A DNA stretch of 13,153 bases from Devosia equisanguinis. GTDB lineage: Bacteria; Pseudomonadota; Alphaproteobacteria; Rhizobiales; Devosiaceae. The stretch spans positions 1 through 13,153 of the forward strand of contig CAMDAL010000075.1 in NCBI GenBank assembly GCA_945888565.1, given 5' to 3'. The translations under genes and the position numbers were made by a program. The notes beneath the pieces were generated by a model. That model made no database searches. It was not told the DNA's origin and was given only the letters and a program-made list of their open reading frames with translations. Positions 6,327 to 13,153 of the stretch are shown piece by piece. The first letter of the stretch is position 1. Each line of letters starts with the position of its first letter.

Positions 6327-9300
6327 TCAGCCCCTTGGCTGGGCCCGTTGCGGGCCAGTCAGCGCAAACGTGCGGGCGTATGCAAGTCCTTCGAGGCTAT
6401 ACTGCGCATCGGCATAGCCATGCTCGAGCGCGCGGCGGAACCACCGCTCTGCCGCATCGAGGTCGATCGGCACCCCGAGGCCATACTGGTAGCCAAGGCC
6501 GACCCCCACCTCGGCCGGAGCGAAATCGCGCCCGGCAGCCTCGGCGAAAAGCGCGAACGCCCGGGATGGATCGGCCGGCGCCCCGTGGCCAAACATCAGC
6601 ACATCGCCGAACTCGACCAGTGCAGGATCCCAGTCGCCGGCAATTGCCGCCTCGAACAGGGGAACGGCATCGGCGGCGCGGTCCGCCGCGAGATAGGCTC
6701 GAGCCAGCCAGTTCTTGTTCTCGAGCGAGTTGGCGTCGAGGCTCACGGCCATCTCACAGGCCGCAACCGCCACTGCGGCATCGATACCGCCGATCGCCCG
6801 GCCGGTCGTTTCGAAGCCGGGCTCATAGGACATGGCAGCCGCCAGTCCGCAATCGCGCTCGGCTCGTGATTCTGCAGCGCGATCAGTGCCGTACTGGTCA
6901 CCCGCGGCCGCCGCCTGGTCGAACAGTTCGATGGCGCGGTCGAAGTCACGCGGCACGCCATAGCCTTCGGCATAGATGTAACCGAGCGTACCCATGCCAT
7001 GGACCGAACCCCGATCCACCGCATCCTGGGCGTAGGCGCGAGCCTGCTCGTAGTCCCGGTCGACGCCCTCGGCGTAGAGATAGGCCAGCGCGAGCCCGAC
7101 CGTGCCCGACACTTCGCCCTGGTCGTGCGCGCGGGTGTAGAGCTGCAGCGCCATCCCGTAGTCCTGCGGAACGCCGCGTCCGGTAGTGTAGAGTTGCGCG
7201 AGGTTCGCCTGCGCCAGTGCATAGCCCCGATCAGCAGCCTGCTGGTACCAGTAGGCCGCCGTCTCGGCATCCTCGACGACGCCGTAGCCCATGTCGTACA
7301 GGTAGCCGAGATCGGCCTGGGCATAGAGATCGCCGAGATCGGCACCGCGCTGGAAATACTCGAACGCCTTGCCGTAGTCCTGCTCGACGCCCTGCCCGAA
7401 CTCGTAGAGCTGGCCGACGCCGTAGAGGCCGACGATATCGTTCTGCTCGGCCGCTTTTGCGTACCACTCCATCGCCAGCGCATAGTCGAGCGGAACGCCG
7501 TTGCCACCGTGATAGAGATAACCAAGGCTCGCCTGTGCCCGGGCCAGCCCCTGCTCCGCCGCCTTGCGGTACCACTCTGCAGCAACCGCATCGTCGGCGT
7601 CGACGCCGCTGCCGACATCAAAGGCATAGCCGAGGCTAAGCTGGGCCGGCGCGAAGCCGGCCTCCGCCGCGGTCTGGAACTGCGTGTTGGCAGCAGCGTG
7701 GTCCTCTTCATCGCCGCCGAAATCGCCGTTCAGCACCTGGCCGAGCAGGAACTGCGCCAGTCGGCTGTCCCCCGCAGCGGCGGTTTCCAGCAGCGGCCGG
7801 GCCTCTTCGTCGCGCTGGGCTGCGAGATAGGCACGGGCGAGCCAGGCCTTGTTCTCGTCCGACCCCGGATCCTTCGCTACCGCATCTTCGCAGGCCGGAA
7901 TCGCGGCGGCGTTGATCGTTTCGAAGTCCCGACCGATGGGTTCGAAGCCCGGCTCGAACTGAGACGCGGCGGCCGCCGCGCACGCGGCTTCGGCCTCGAG
8001 TTCGGCGACATTGCGGATCGCGATCTCGTGCCCCTGGTCAGCCGCTTGCCTGAACCACCCGAGTGCCACGGCGCTGTCGCGCGGTATGCCAATACCCTCG
8101 GCGTAGATGTAGCCGACGCGGTTCTGCGAGTCGGCGAAACCGCCGTCCGCCGCCAGCATCGCGAATTCCAGCGCCTTGGCCGCATCCCGCTCGGTGCCGA
8201 TGCCTTCGAGGTAGAGGTTGCCGAGCGCATCGGCTGCCGCCAGTTCACCCGCCGCAGCGGCCTGCTCGTAGAGCGCCAGCGCCTTGGCCGGGTCCTTGTC
8301 GACGCCAGCGCCGGTTTCATACAGGTAGCCGAGGTTGTACTGGGCGTAGGCATCGCCCTGGTCGGCCGCCTGCCTGAACAGTTGCGCGGCGCGCACCTCA
8401 TCCAGCGCAACGCCGAGACCGTTGAGGTAGAGGTAGCCAAGCCCGGCCTGTGCGTAGGCCTGTCCCTGATCGGCGGCCAACTGGTACAACTCGGCGGCGC
8501 GCGCGTAGTCCTGCACTATCCCGAGCCCCTCCTGGTAGAGATAGGCCAGATTGCCCTGTGAGTAGGCATCGCCCGCCGCCGCAGCCCGCTCGTACAGCGC
8601 CGCCGCCTGGGCATAGTCCTGATCCGTGCCGAGGCCGTTCTGGTACATGAAGGCGAGGTTGCTTATCGCGAAGGTGTCGTTCCGCTCGGCAGCCCGGCCG
8701 AGATAGTCGAGCGCCTTGGCGTAGTCGATGCCGACATGGCCGTCGCCGTTCAGGTATGCCGCGCCAAGGTCGACCAGCGCCTCAAGGTGGCCGAGTTCAG
8801 CCGCCTCGACGAAGTAGTCGTGCGCCCGCGCCCGGTCCGCCGTAACTCCAAGGCCGGCATCATGAAGCAGGCCGAGCCCATAGAGGGCACTCGGCTCCTT
8901 CTGGTTGGCGGCCAGCAGATAGTAGCGATAGGCCAACGCATAGTCGGGCTTCGAGCCATCGCCGAGATCGTAGTAGTAGGTGTCGGCCAGCCGCACCTGC
9001 GCCGGCGCCATGCCCCGGCCGGCAGCCTTTTCGTACCATTCGCGAGCCTTGGCGATGTCCTTCGGCACGAGGCCGTCACCCCAGCGGTACGCGTCGCCCA
9101 GCGCCATCTGCGCCGGCACAAAGCCCTGCCCTGCGGATGCGGTGAGCATGGTCAGCGCTTGCTGCCGATCTGCAGCGACGCCACGGCCGTCTTCGTAGAG
9201 GTCGGCCGTGAGCATCTGCGCCACCGCATTGCCCGCCCTTGCCGCGTCGATGAGCAACCTCACGGCCTCGTCTTCCCGCCCGTCATGCAGGTAGGCGTGG

Positions 9301-9548
9301 CCGAGCCACGCCTTGATCTCGGCGTCGTCGGGATCCGCGGCGAGTGCCGGTTCGCACGCTGCGATCACAGCGGCAGTGTCGAACTCTTCGAGTTCCTGCG
9401 TCGCCCCCTGGTGACCCGGTTCCCAGCGGGAAGCCGCAACGTCGGCGCAACTGGCTGCGGCCTCCTGCGCGGCGGCCGGGGCAGCGAGCCAGAAACAGGC
9501 CAGGACGATGGCAGGCGCCACGCGGCGCCAGTGTGCAGTCGCTCGCAA
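6327..9548 (-). CDS. Exported Sel1-repeat protein with three header-plus-array modules
   Basis: A 1073-residue solenoid protein, probably periplasmic and used for protein-protein contacts. The N-terminus MRATAHWRR plus a hydrophobic stretch ending APAAA-Q near 27 is a Sec signal peptide. Three homologous headers begin at Cys34, Cys523 and Cys900. Each reads C-x4-A-x3-EPG, then an ACE motif 30-31 residues later, then KxWLxxAYL. They are followed by arrays of roughly 12, 8 and 2 Sel1 repeats (patterns such as AQxxLGYLYxxGxGV and DYxxAxxxYxxAA). All six mature cysteines are the header pairs 34/65, 523/553 and 900/931, which suggests three disulfides. The start is TTG at 9546-9548, supported by GGGAG 8 bases upstream and by the basic signal-peptide N-region. 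It sits between yajO (76 bp) and the hydrolase gene (9 bp). No enzyme domain is visible. Confidence 0.92.
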   Translation of the reverse strand: MRATAHWRRVAPAIVLACFWLAAPAAAQEAAASCADVAASRWEPGHQGATQELEEFDTAAVIAACEPALAADPDDAEIKAWLGHAYLHDGREDEAVRLLIDAARAGNAVAQMLTADLYEDGRGVAADRQQALTMLTASAGQGFVPAQMALGDAYRWGDGLVPKDIAKAREWYEKAAGRGMAPAQVRLADTYYYDLGDGSKPDYALAYRYYLLAANQKEPSALYGLGLLHDAGLGVTADRARAHDYFVEAAELGHLEALVDLGAAYLNGDGHVGIDYAKALDYLGRAAERNDTFAISNLAFMYQNGLGTDQDYAQAAALYERAAAAGDAYSQGNLAYLYQEGLGIVQDYARAAELYQLAADQGQAYAQAGLGYLYLNGLGVALDEVRAAQLFRQAADQGDAYAQYNLGYLYETGAGVDKDPAKALALYEQAAAAGELAAADALGNLYLEGIGTERDAAKALEFAMLAADGGFADSQNRVGYIYAEGIGIPRDSAVALGWFRQAADQGHEIAIRNVAELEAEAACAAAAASQFEPGFEPIGRDFETINAAAIPACEDAVAKDPGSDENKAWLARAYLAAQRDEEARPLLETAAAGDSRLAQFLLGQVLNGDFGGDEEDHAAANTQFQTAAEAGFAPAQLSLGYAFDVGSGVDADDAVAAEWYRKAAEQGLARAQASLGYLYHGGNGVPLDYALAMEWYAKAAEQNDIVGLYGVGQLYEFGQGVEQDYGKAFEYFQRGADLGDLYAQADLGYLYDMGYGVVEDAETAAYWYQQAADRGYALAQANLAQLYTTGRGVPQDYGMALQLYTRAHDQGEVSGTVGLALAYLYAEGVDRDYEQARAYAQDAVDRGSVHGMGTLGYIYAEGYGVPRDFDRAIELFDQAAAAGDQYGTDRAAESRAERDCGLAAAMSYEPGFETTGRAIGGIDAAVAVAACEMAVSLDANSLENKNWLARAYLAADRAADAVPLFEAAIAGDWDPALVEFGDVLMFGHGAPADPSRAFALFAEAAGRDFAPAEVGVGLGYQYGLGVPIDLDAAERWFRRALEHGYADAQYSLEGLAYARTFALTGPQRAQPRG

Positions 9549-9624
9549 CTCAGTCTCTCCCTCTCACGCCCCCGCGCTGGTACGGCAAGACTAACGCGAA
9601 ACCCGGTGGCGCAACAATGACATG

Positions 9625-10605
9625 TCAGTTGAAACTGCCGAGTCCGGTAGGGATATAAGGCGCTTCGAGCCTCGATACATCGTCGCGGCTGAGCTGGACA
9701 TCGAGCGCACCGATGGCGTCTGTGAGTTGCTCCAGTTTGGTGACGCCGACGATCGGTGCCGTCACGGGCTGCTTCTGCAGCACCCACGCCAGCGCCACCT
9801 GCGCCATCTTCACCCCATACTGCTGCGCCACCTCACCGACGACGCCGTTGATCGCGCGGTTCGCCTCGTCGGTCCGTGCGTAGAGCGTCTTGCCATACTT
9901 GTCGGTATCGGTGCGATAGGTGCCCTGCCCGTAGGGTCGGGCCAGGTTGCCACGGGCGATCGGCGACCACGGGATGCAGCCGATGCCTTCCTCGATGCAG
10001 AGCGGCAGCATTTCGCGCTCGTCTTCGCGCTGGATCAGGTTGAGCTGCCCCTGCATGGAAACGAACCGCGCCCAGCCATGCTGGTCGGAGGTCATCAGCA
10101 TCTTGAGGAATTGCCAGGCGGCCATCGACGAGGCGCCGATGTAGCGAGCCTTGCCGGCGCGCACCACATCGTTGAGCGCCTCCAGCGTCTCCTCGATCGG
10201 CACGTTCGGATCGAACCGGTGAATCTGGTAAAGATCGACATAGTCGGTGCCGAGCCGGCGCAGCGAGTTGTCGATCTCGCCGAGAATGGCCTTGCGCGAC
10301 AGCCCCTTGCCGTTAGGACCTTGCCGCATTTCTCCATGCACCTTGGTGGCGATGACCAGTTCGTCGCGCGGCGCCAGTTCCTTCAGCACCTTGCCGACGA
10401 TCTCCTCGCTGGTGCCGGCCGAATAGACGTTGGCTGTATCGTAGAAATTGATCCCGGCCTCCCACGCTGCCCTCAGGATCGGGCGACTCTTCTCCTCGTC
10501 CAGCGTCCACTCGTGGCTGCCGCGATCGGGAACGCCGAACGACATGCAACCCAGACAGATCCTGCTGACCAGAAGACCGGTCTTTCCGAGGCGGGCGTAC
10601 TGCAT
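9625..10605 (-). CDS. YajO-type aldo/keto reductase
   Basis: NADP-dependent aldo/keto reductase of 326 residues with a TIM-barrel fold. The start MQYARLGKTGLLVSR, LGCMSFG, INFYDTANVYSAGTSEEIVG, DLYQIHRFD, GKARYIGASSM, FVSMQ, ERREMLPLC-like and IPWSPIARG segments closely follow Escherichia coli YajO as I remember it. E. coli YajO is linked to 1-deoxyxylulose 5-phosphate formation and thiamine supply. The tetrad is complete: Asp56, Tyr61, Lys88 and His129. The C-terminal cofactor segment is IVGVTKLEQL. I chose the ATG at 10603-10605, which has GGGAG 8 bases upstream; the TTG at 10618-10620 lies in that ribosome site. The gene is divergent from the DUF2059-like gene and upstream of the Sel1 gene. 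The natural substrate is uncertain. Confidence 0.92.
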   Translation of the reverse strand: MQYARLGKTGLLVSRICLGCMSFGVPDRGSHEWTLDEEKSRPILRAAWEAGINFYDTANVYSAGTSEEIVGKVLKELAPRDELVIATKVHGEMRQGPNGKGLSRKAILGEIDNSLRRLGTDYVDLYQIHRFDPNVPIEETLEALNDVVRAGKARYIGASSMAAWQFLKMLMTSDQHGWARFVSMQGQLNLIQREDEREMLPLCIEEGIGCIPWSPIARGNLARPYGQGTYRTDTDKYGKTLYARTDEANRAINGVVGEVAQQYGVKMAQVALAWVLQKQPVTAPIVGVTKLEQLTDAIGALDVQLSRDDVSRLEAPYIPTGLGSFN

Positions 10606-10761
10606 GGCTGTTTCTCCCAAAGGTTTCGGCGATCGTACAACCCGGCCACCCCAGCGTCACCGCACCATTTGGCGGAGCGGCGGGTCCGGGCGGAGGCGCC
10701 CGACTGGCGCCCCCCAGCCCGATACGCTAGGCTCAAGGTGTCGAGCTACCGGAGGAGACGC
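10606..10761. promoter_or_regulatory. Divergent intergenic region, yajO-like / DUF2059-like
   Basis: This 156-bp region separates two outward-reading genes and must hold both promoters. On the plus strand GATACGCTAGGCT (around 10719-10732) could include a -10 element for the DUF2059-like gene, and GGAGGAGA at 10751-10758 is its strong ribosome site. A G/C-rich block with several CGCC/GGCG dyads lies near 10670-10715. No convincing operator for a named regulator is seen. Confidence 0.4.
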
Positions 10762-11607
10762 ATGCGCGTCGTCATTCTTGTTGCAGCGCTTGGCCTTGCG
10801 GTCCCTGCCCTGCCGGTATCCATTCCGGTGCTTGCTGCCGAAGCGCGCGTGGCCGGCCTCACCGTTGCCGAACTGATGCAGGCAACCGCCCTTGATCTCG
10901 TTTTCGACCAGTTCGGCCCAGCTATCGCGGCATCGGCGCGGGCAGGCGACATTTCGAGCGACGAGCTTTTTCTGAGCCACTGGGAAGCAGCAGCCGCCAG
11001 TGCCTTCAACGGCCCGGCGATGCGCGCCCAACTCGCGAGCCGTCTCGACGGCCAGTTCACCGAGGAAGAGCGACTGGCGCTGGGCGCCTTCCTTGGCTCC
11101 GATTTCGGCCGAATGATCACCGGCATCGAGCGCGACATCGCCTTGCTGGACGCCGACGGACAGTCGGTTGCGCTTGCCGAAGGCCGGCGAGTATCGAGTG
11201 AGGCGGGGGCGAGCCGCTCCGCCCAGCTCGACGAACTGATGGACCTGATGAGCGCTGAGATCTCGGCCGCCATGGCAGGTCAATCGGTTCGCGCTCTCCT
11301 CGTCGGGATGTCGGTTACCCATCAGCGCGGCGACATCGAGGTCCCCTGGCGGGAGATCGACGCACAGGTCGAAGCCATCCTCCCTGGTCTGCTGGCCGAG
11401 CATTCGGCAGCGCAACGCGCCCTGATGGCCTTCGCCTATCGCGACCTCGGCGACGACGAACTCGGCCGCTATATCGACTTCCTCAGGACCCCACCGGCGC
11501 GGCGCTTCTACGCCGTTGCTGCCTACGCCGTGGGCCAGATCGCAGCCCGCTCGATGGCGAGCTTCGGCCAGACCCTGGCCGACCGCATGGCGAGCGTGGC
11601 GATATAG
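10762..11607 (+). CDS. Exported DUF2059-like protein
   Basis: A 281-residue protein of unknown function with a Sec signal peptide (MRVVILVAALGLAVPAL..., likely cut after LAA near 26). The mature part is all-helical. Two segments resemble the DUF2059 helix pair: FTEEERLALGAFLGSDFGRMI at about 99-119 and LGDDELGRYIDFLRTPPARRFY-like at about 229-250, so the protein looks like an internally duplicated form. GGAGGAGA 4 bases before the ATG is the best ribosome binding site in the window and fixes the start. An upstream extension of this frame is only the antisense of the yajO-like gene. It ends 2 bp from the stop of the convergent secreted hydrolase. The presumed location is the periplasm; no enzymatic residues are evident. 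Confidence 0.85.
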   Translation: MRVVILVAALGLAVPALPVSIPVLAAEARVAGLTVAELMQATALDLVFDQFGPAIAASARAGDISSDELFLSHWEAAAASAFNGPAMRAQLASRLDGQFTEEERLALGAFLGSDFGRMITGIERDIALLDADGQSVALAEGRRVSSEAGASRSAQLDELMDLMSAEISAAMAGQSVRALLVGMSVTHQRGDIEVPWREIDAQVEAILPGLLAEHSAAQRALMAFAYRDLGDDELGRYIDFLRTPPARRFYAVAAYAVGQIAARSMASFGQTLADRMASVAI

Positions 11608-11616
11608 CGCTAGCGC
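11607..11616. other. Palindrome at the convergent gene ends
   Basis: GCGCTAGCGC is a perfect 10-bp palindrome that includes the stop of the secreted hydrolase (11610-11612, minus) and the last base of the DUF2059-like stop (11605-11607). No T-run follows on either strand. It may help transcript ending, but it could also be chance in GC-rich DNA. Confidence 0.35.
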
Positions 11617-12614
11617 CCGCCGGTTTCGATCGGCTGCAGCACCTGATCCATCTGCTTCATCAGTGCAGTCATTTCTGTCTCTGGGGGTTCTGGCGTGAAG
11701 AACGGCCGCGGCGTGCCCGACGGGAAAGCCCCAAAGGTCTGGAAGAAGTCCACCATGTCCCGCAGCATCGGCATGCGGAAGCGCATCATGGAGCCAAGCG
11801 CCACGACTGGCTCGATATGGCCGAAACCGTCATAGTACTTCTCCGTGACCCAGCTGCCCTGGGCGCGCAGCTTGGCCGCCAAGGCATGGGAGTTCTCGAC
11901 GCGCACGATCGGGTCGGTGGTGCCGCTGGCCAGCAGGATGGGGGGCGCCTCGGCCGTCGTCAGGTTGACCGGCTGTGTCCCCTCGGGGTTCGGCGCACTG
12001 CCAAAGGTGTCACGCACCTGATCGTATTCGAAGGGGTAGAAGTTATAGGGCCCCGATATCCCGGCGATGGCCCGGATCGGCATGGTGACACCGAAGTCGC
12101 GCCGGAACGAGCCATCCAGCCCCAGCATGACGGCGTTGTAGGCGCCGGCGGAGTGCCCCGCGACGAAGAAACGCTTTGGGTCGCCGCCATAGCCCTCGAT
12201 ATTGTCCTGGATCCATCTCATCGCCTCGGCGCAATCGTCGAGGAAGTCCGGGTACTTCACCTCCGGCCAGAGGCGGTAGTCCGCGATGATGGTGATGAAG
12301 CCTGCGGCGGCCAGCGCGCGCCCGGCAAACTCGTACTCGAACTTGTCGCCGGCGCGCCACGAGCCGCCATAGATGAACATCACCACCGGCGACAGCCCAC
12401 CTGGTTTTTCCGGTCGGTACATGTCGAGCTTCTTGCGGGCCCCATCCGCGTACGGAATATCGGCAATCTTCTCGACCCCCTTGTCCATCGCGTCGGCGAC
12501 GTTGAAGGGCGAGAAGATCGTCACCGGATTATCGGCCGCGGCAGGCAGGCTGGCTGCGACGAAGGCCACCAGGACGGCGGCGAACCGCAAGGCGGCGAGA
12601 ATGGTCTTGGACAT
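11610..12614 (-). CDS. Secreted alpha/beta hydrolase (carboxylesterase-like)
   Basis: A 334-residue alpha/beta hydrolase of the BD-FAE/carboxylesterase type, exported by a clear signal peptide (MSKTILAALRF... to PAAAD near 28). The oxyanion region is IYGGSWRAGDK (about 81-91), a variant of HGG, followed by IADYRLWPEVKYP. The nucleophile elbow is AGHSAGAY with Ser155; the acid is Asp234 in SGTTDPIV and the base is His266 in GFGHIEP. The triad is complete. A basic and Pro-rich C-terminal tail (about 290-334) goes beyond the fold. The ATG at 12612-12614 lacks a strong ribosome site but is supported by the signal peptide. It is divergent from the phosphoribosyltransferase fragment. Substrate is unknown. 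It is only distantly similar to the hydrolase at 5415-6317, so they are not recent duplicates. Confidence 0.88.
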   Translation of the reverse strand: MSKTILAALRFAAVLVAFVAASLPAAADNPVTIFSPFNVADAMDKGVEKIADIPYADGARKKLDMYRPEKPGGLSPVVMFIYGGSWRAGDKFEYEFAGRALAAAGFITIIADYRLWPEVKYPDFLDDCAEAMRWIQDNIEGYGGDPKRFFVAGHSAGAYNAVMLGLDGSFRRDFGVTMPIRAIAGISGPYNFYPFEYDQVRDTFGSAPNPEGTQPVNLTTAEAPPILLASGTTDPIVRVENSHALAAKLRAQGSWVTEKYYDGFGHIEPVVALGSMMRFRMPMLRDMVDFFQTFGAFPSGTPRPFFTPEPPETEMTALMKQMDQVLQPIETGGR

Positions 12615-12687
12615 GAATGGGGCGGGCCGTGCTAGGTGTTCGGGTCAGTCGCTAGATTGCTCAACAAACAGAAGATTTTGTGGCGCC

Positions 12688-13011
12688 ATGCACGAGTTCT
12701 GGCAGAGCCTGTCTCCCGCTTCCACACTGTCGGCGGATGGTCCGTTCAAGGACTACTATCCGGCCGGCCTCCCTGACGGAGCCGAACTGCGCCTCCCGAT
12801 CCGGGTGCTGCCGGACGGCGACCATGCCCTCTGTTCACTGATCGTCAATCAGGCAGCCTTCCAGGTGGTGGACGCGCTCGCAGCCGATCTTGCCAGCCGC
12901 CTCGCCGTATTCGCTCCCGAGGTGATCGCGGGCCTCCCGACGCTCGGCCTCACCCTCGCCGATGCGCTCGCCCGACGCCTCGGCCATTCTCGCTACGTCG
13001 CCTGCGGGTAA
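12688..13011 (+). pseudogene. Phosphoribosyltransferase, 5' part, interrupted by an insertion sequence
   Basis: An open frame of 107 codons that starts like a type I phosphoribosyltransferase of the adenine/xanthine type (HEFWQSLSPA, DYYPAGLPDG, LPIRVLPDGDHAL, APEVIAGLPTLGLTLADALA, LGHSRYVACG). Full relatives are around 230 residues and continue after this point with a TSRKFW-like segment and the PRPP-binding acidic motif, both missing here. The frame reaches a stop (13009-13011) formed by foreign sequence that begins at about 13008, GTAATTACCC. Real coding therefore ends about 13007. The remaining half holds no PRPP loop, so the product should be inactive unless the element excises. A clear ribosome site is not seen before the ATG at 12688; a TAGATT-like -10 lies near 12653. 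The rest is expected beyond the right edge. Confidence 0.75.
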
Positions 13012-13153
13012 TTACCCACCCCTTCGGCAGGCCGCGTTTTGACCGTTCTGGGCGCGTTCAGGCGAGGGTAGCGAGGATGACATCGAAGGGATTTGCGCCT
13101 TTGAGCCGCGCGGTGTCGATTGTCGTTCGCACGTCCGCCTCGGCCTTTGCGGC
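13008..13153 (-). mobile_element. Left-hand end of an IS66-like insertion sequence (partial)
   Basis: Homology to the disrupted gene stops at 13007. The new sequence begins GTAA, the terminal tetranucleotide usual in IS66-family inverted repeats, and soon holds the 3' end of a minus-strand reading frame that runs off the window. IS66 elements normally make 8-bp target duplications, so GCCTGCGG (13000-13007) should recur at the far end. The family assignment rests on the GTAA end and the transposase tail and is moderate. Being an inserted element is more certain. Confidence 0.6.
13058..13153 (-). CDS. Transposase C-terminus (partial, IS66-like)
   Basis: The last 31 codons of a minus-strand frame, ending TGA at 13058-13060, are open to the window edge. 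The peptide contains VRTTIDTARLKGANPFDVI then LATLA. The pattern R-x-x-I-x-T-A-R-x-x-G-x-N followed by a hydrophobic helix is like the C-terminal helix of IS66-type TnpC transposases. The stop is 50 bp from the presumed element end, a normal layout. Too little is visible for a firm family call. Confidence 0.5.
   Translation of the reverse strand, partial: AAKAEADVRTTIDTARLKGANPFDVILATLA

Noticed and set aside
5508..6869. Plus-strand open frame of 453 codons
   Set aside because: Antisense to the hydrolase and the Sel1 C-terminus; His/Arg-rich shadow.
6999..8561. Plus-strand open frame of 520 codons opposite the Sel1 gene
   Set aside because: It is the antisense of a repetitive GC-rich coding sequence. 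The Sel1 frame shows clear repeat motifs and a signal peptide, while this one has no recognisable domain and no ribosome site.
9622..10761. Long 5' extension of the DUF2059-like frame
   Set aside because: The extension is antisense to the YajO-type gene. The strong ribosome site and signal peptide fix the start at 10762.

Overview
The window is high-GC, densely coded DNA. Gene content and protein style (single-chain dihydroxyacetone kinase, PhnM, DUF2059-like and Sel1 proteins, an initiator tRNA of the alphaproteobacterial type) point to an alphaproteobacterium, most likely Hyphomicrobiales. A Devosia-like genome is a guess from protein style only.

Layout. (1) Positions 1-2333 are the right end of an integrated element. 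They hold a hairpin-rich stretch (1-146), a hypothetical gene and a complete tyrosine recombinase, which are minus-strand genes overlapping by 11 bp. The recombinase leader carries an array of five GGTGGCGCAC repeats. (2) Positions 2334-2380 are only the 3' half of an initiator tRNA-fMet gene, followed by a rho-independent terminator. This is the attR of the element. The intact tRNA should lie off the left edge of the window, beyond the other end of the element. (3) Positions 2533-5418 are chromosomal plus-strand genes: a DhaK-DhaL fusion kinase and a phnM gene with no other C-P lyase gene in view. (4) Positions 5415-10605 are a minus-strand run: a YajO-type aldo/keto reductase, a 1073-residue exported Sel1-repeat protein with a threefold header-plus-array architecture, and an intracellular-type alpha/beta hydrolase. 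(5) Positions 10762-12614 are two convergent genes for exported proteins, a DUF2059-like protein and a secreted alpha/beta hydrolase. (6) Positions 12688-13007 are the first 106 codons of a phosphoribosyltransferase, cut off by what looks like the end of an IS66-like insertion sequence that runs off the right edge.

Function and interplay. The two kinase and phosphonate genes sit in tandem, but no known pathway joins them directly. The yajO-sel1-hydrolase run is tightly packed (76 bp and 9 bp gaps) and may be one transcription unit. The two convergent gene pairs end with TAG codons only a few bases apart. In the first pair both stop codons sit in the loop of an 8-bp hairpin. No CRISPR array, complete RNA gene or recognisable defence system is visible. 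The strongest points are the tRNA-fMet attR with its recombinase core and leader repeats, the modular Sel1 protein whose six mature cysteines are all in three repeated headers, and the insertion-disrupted phosphoribosyltransferase.
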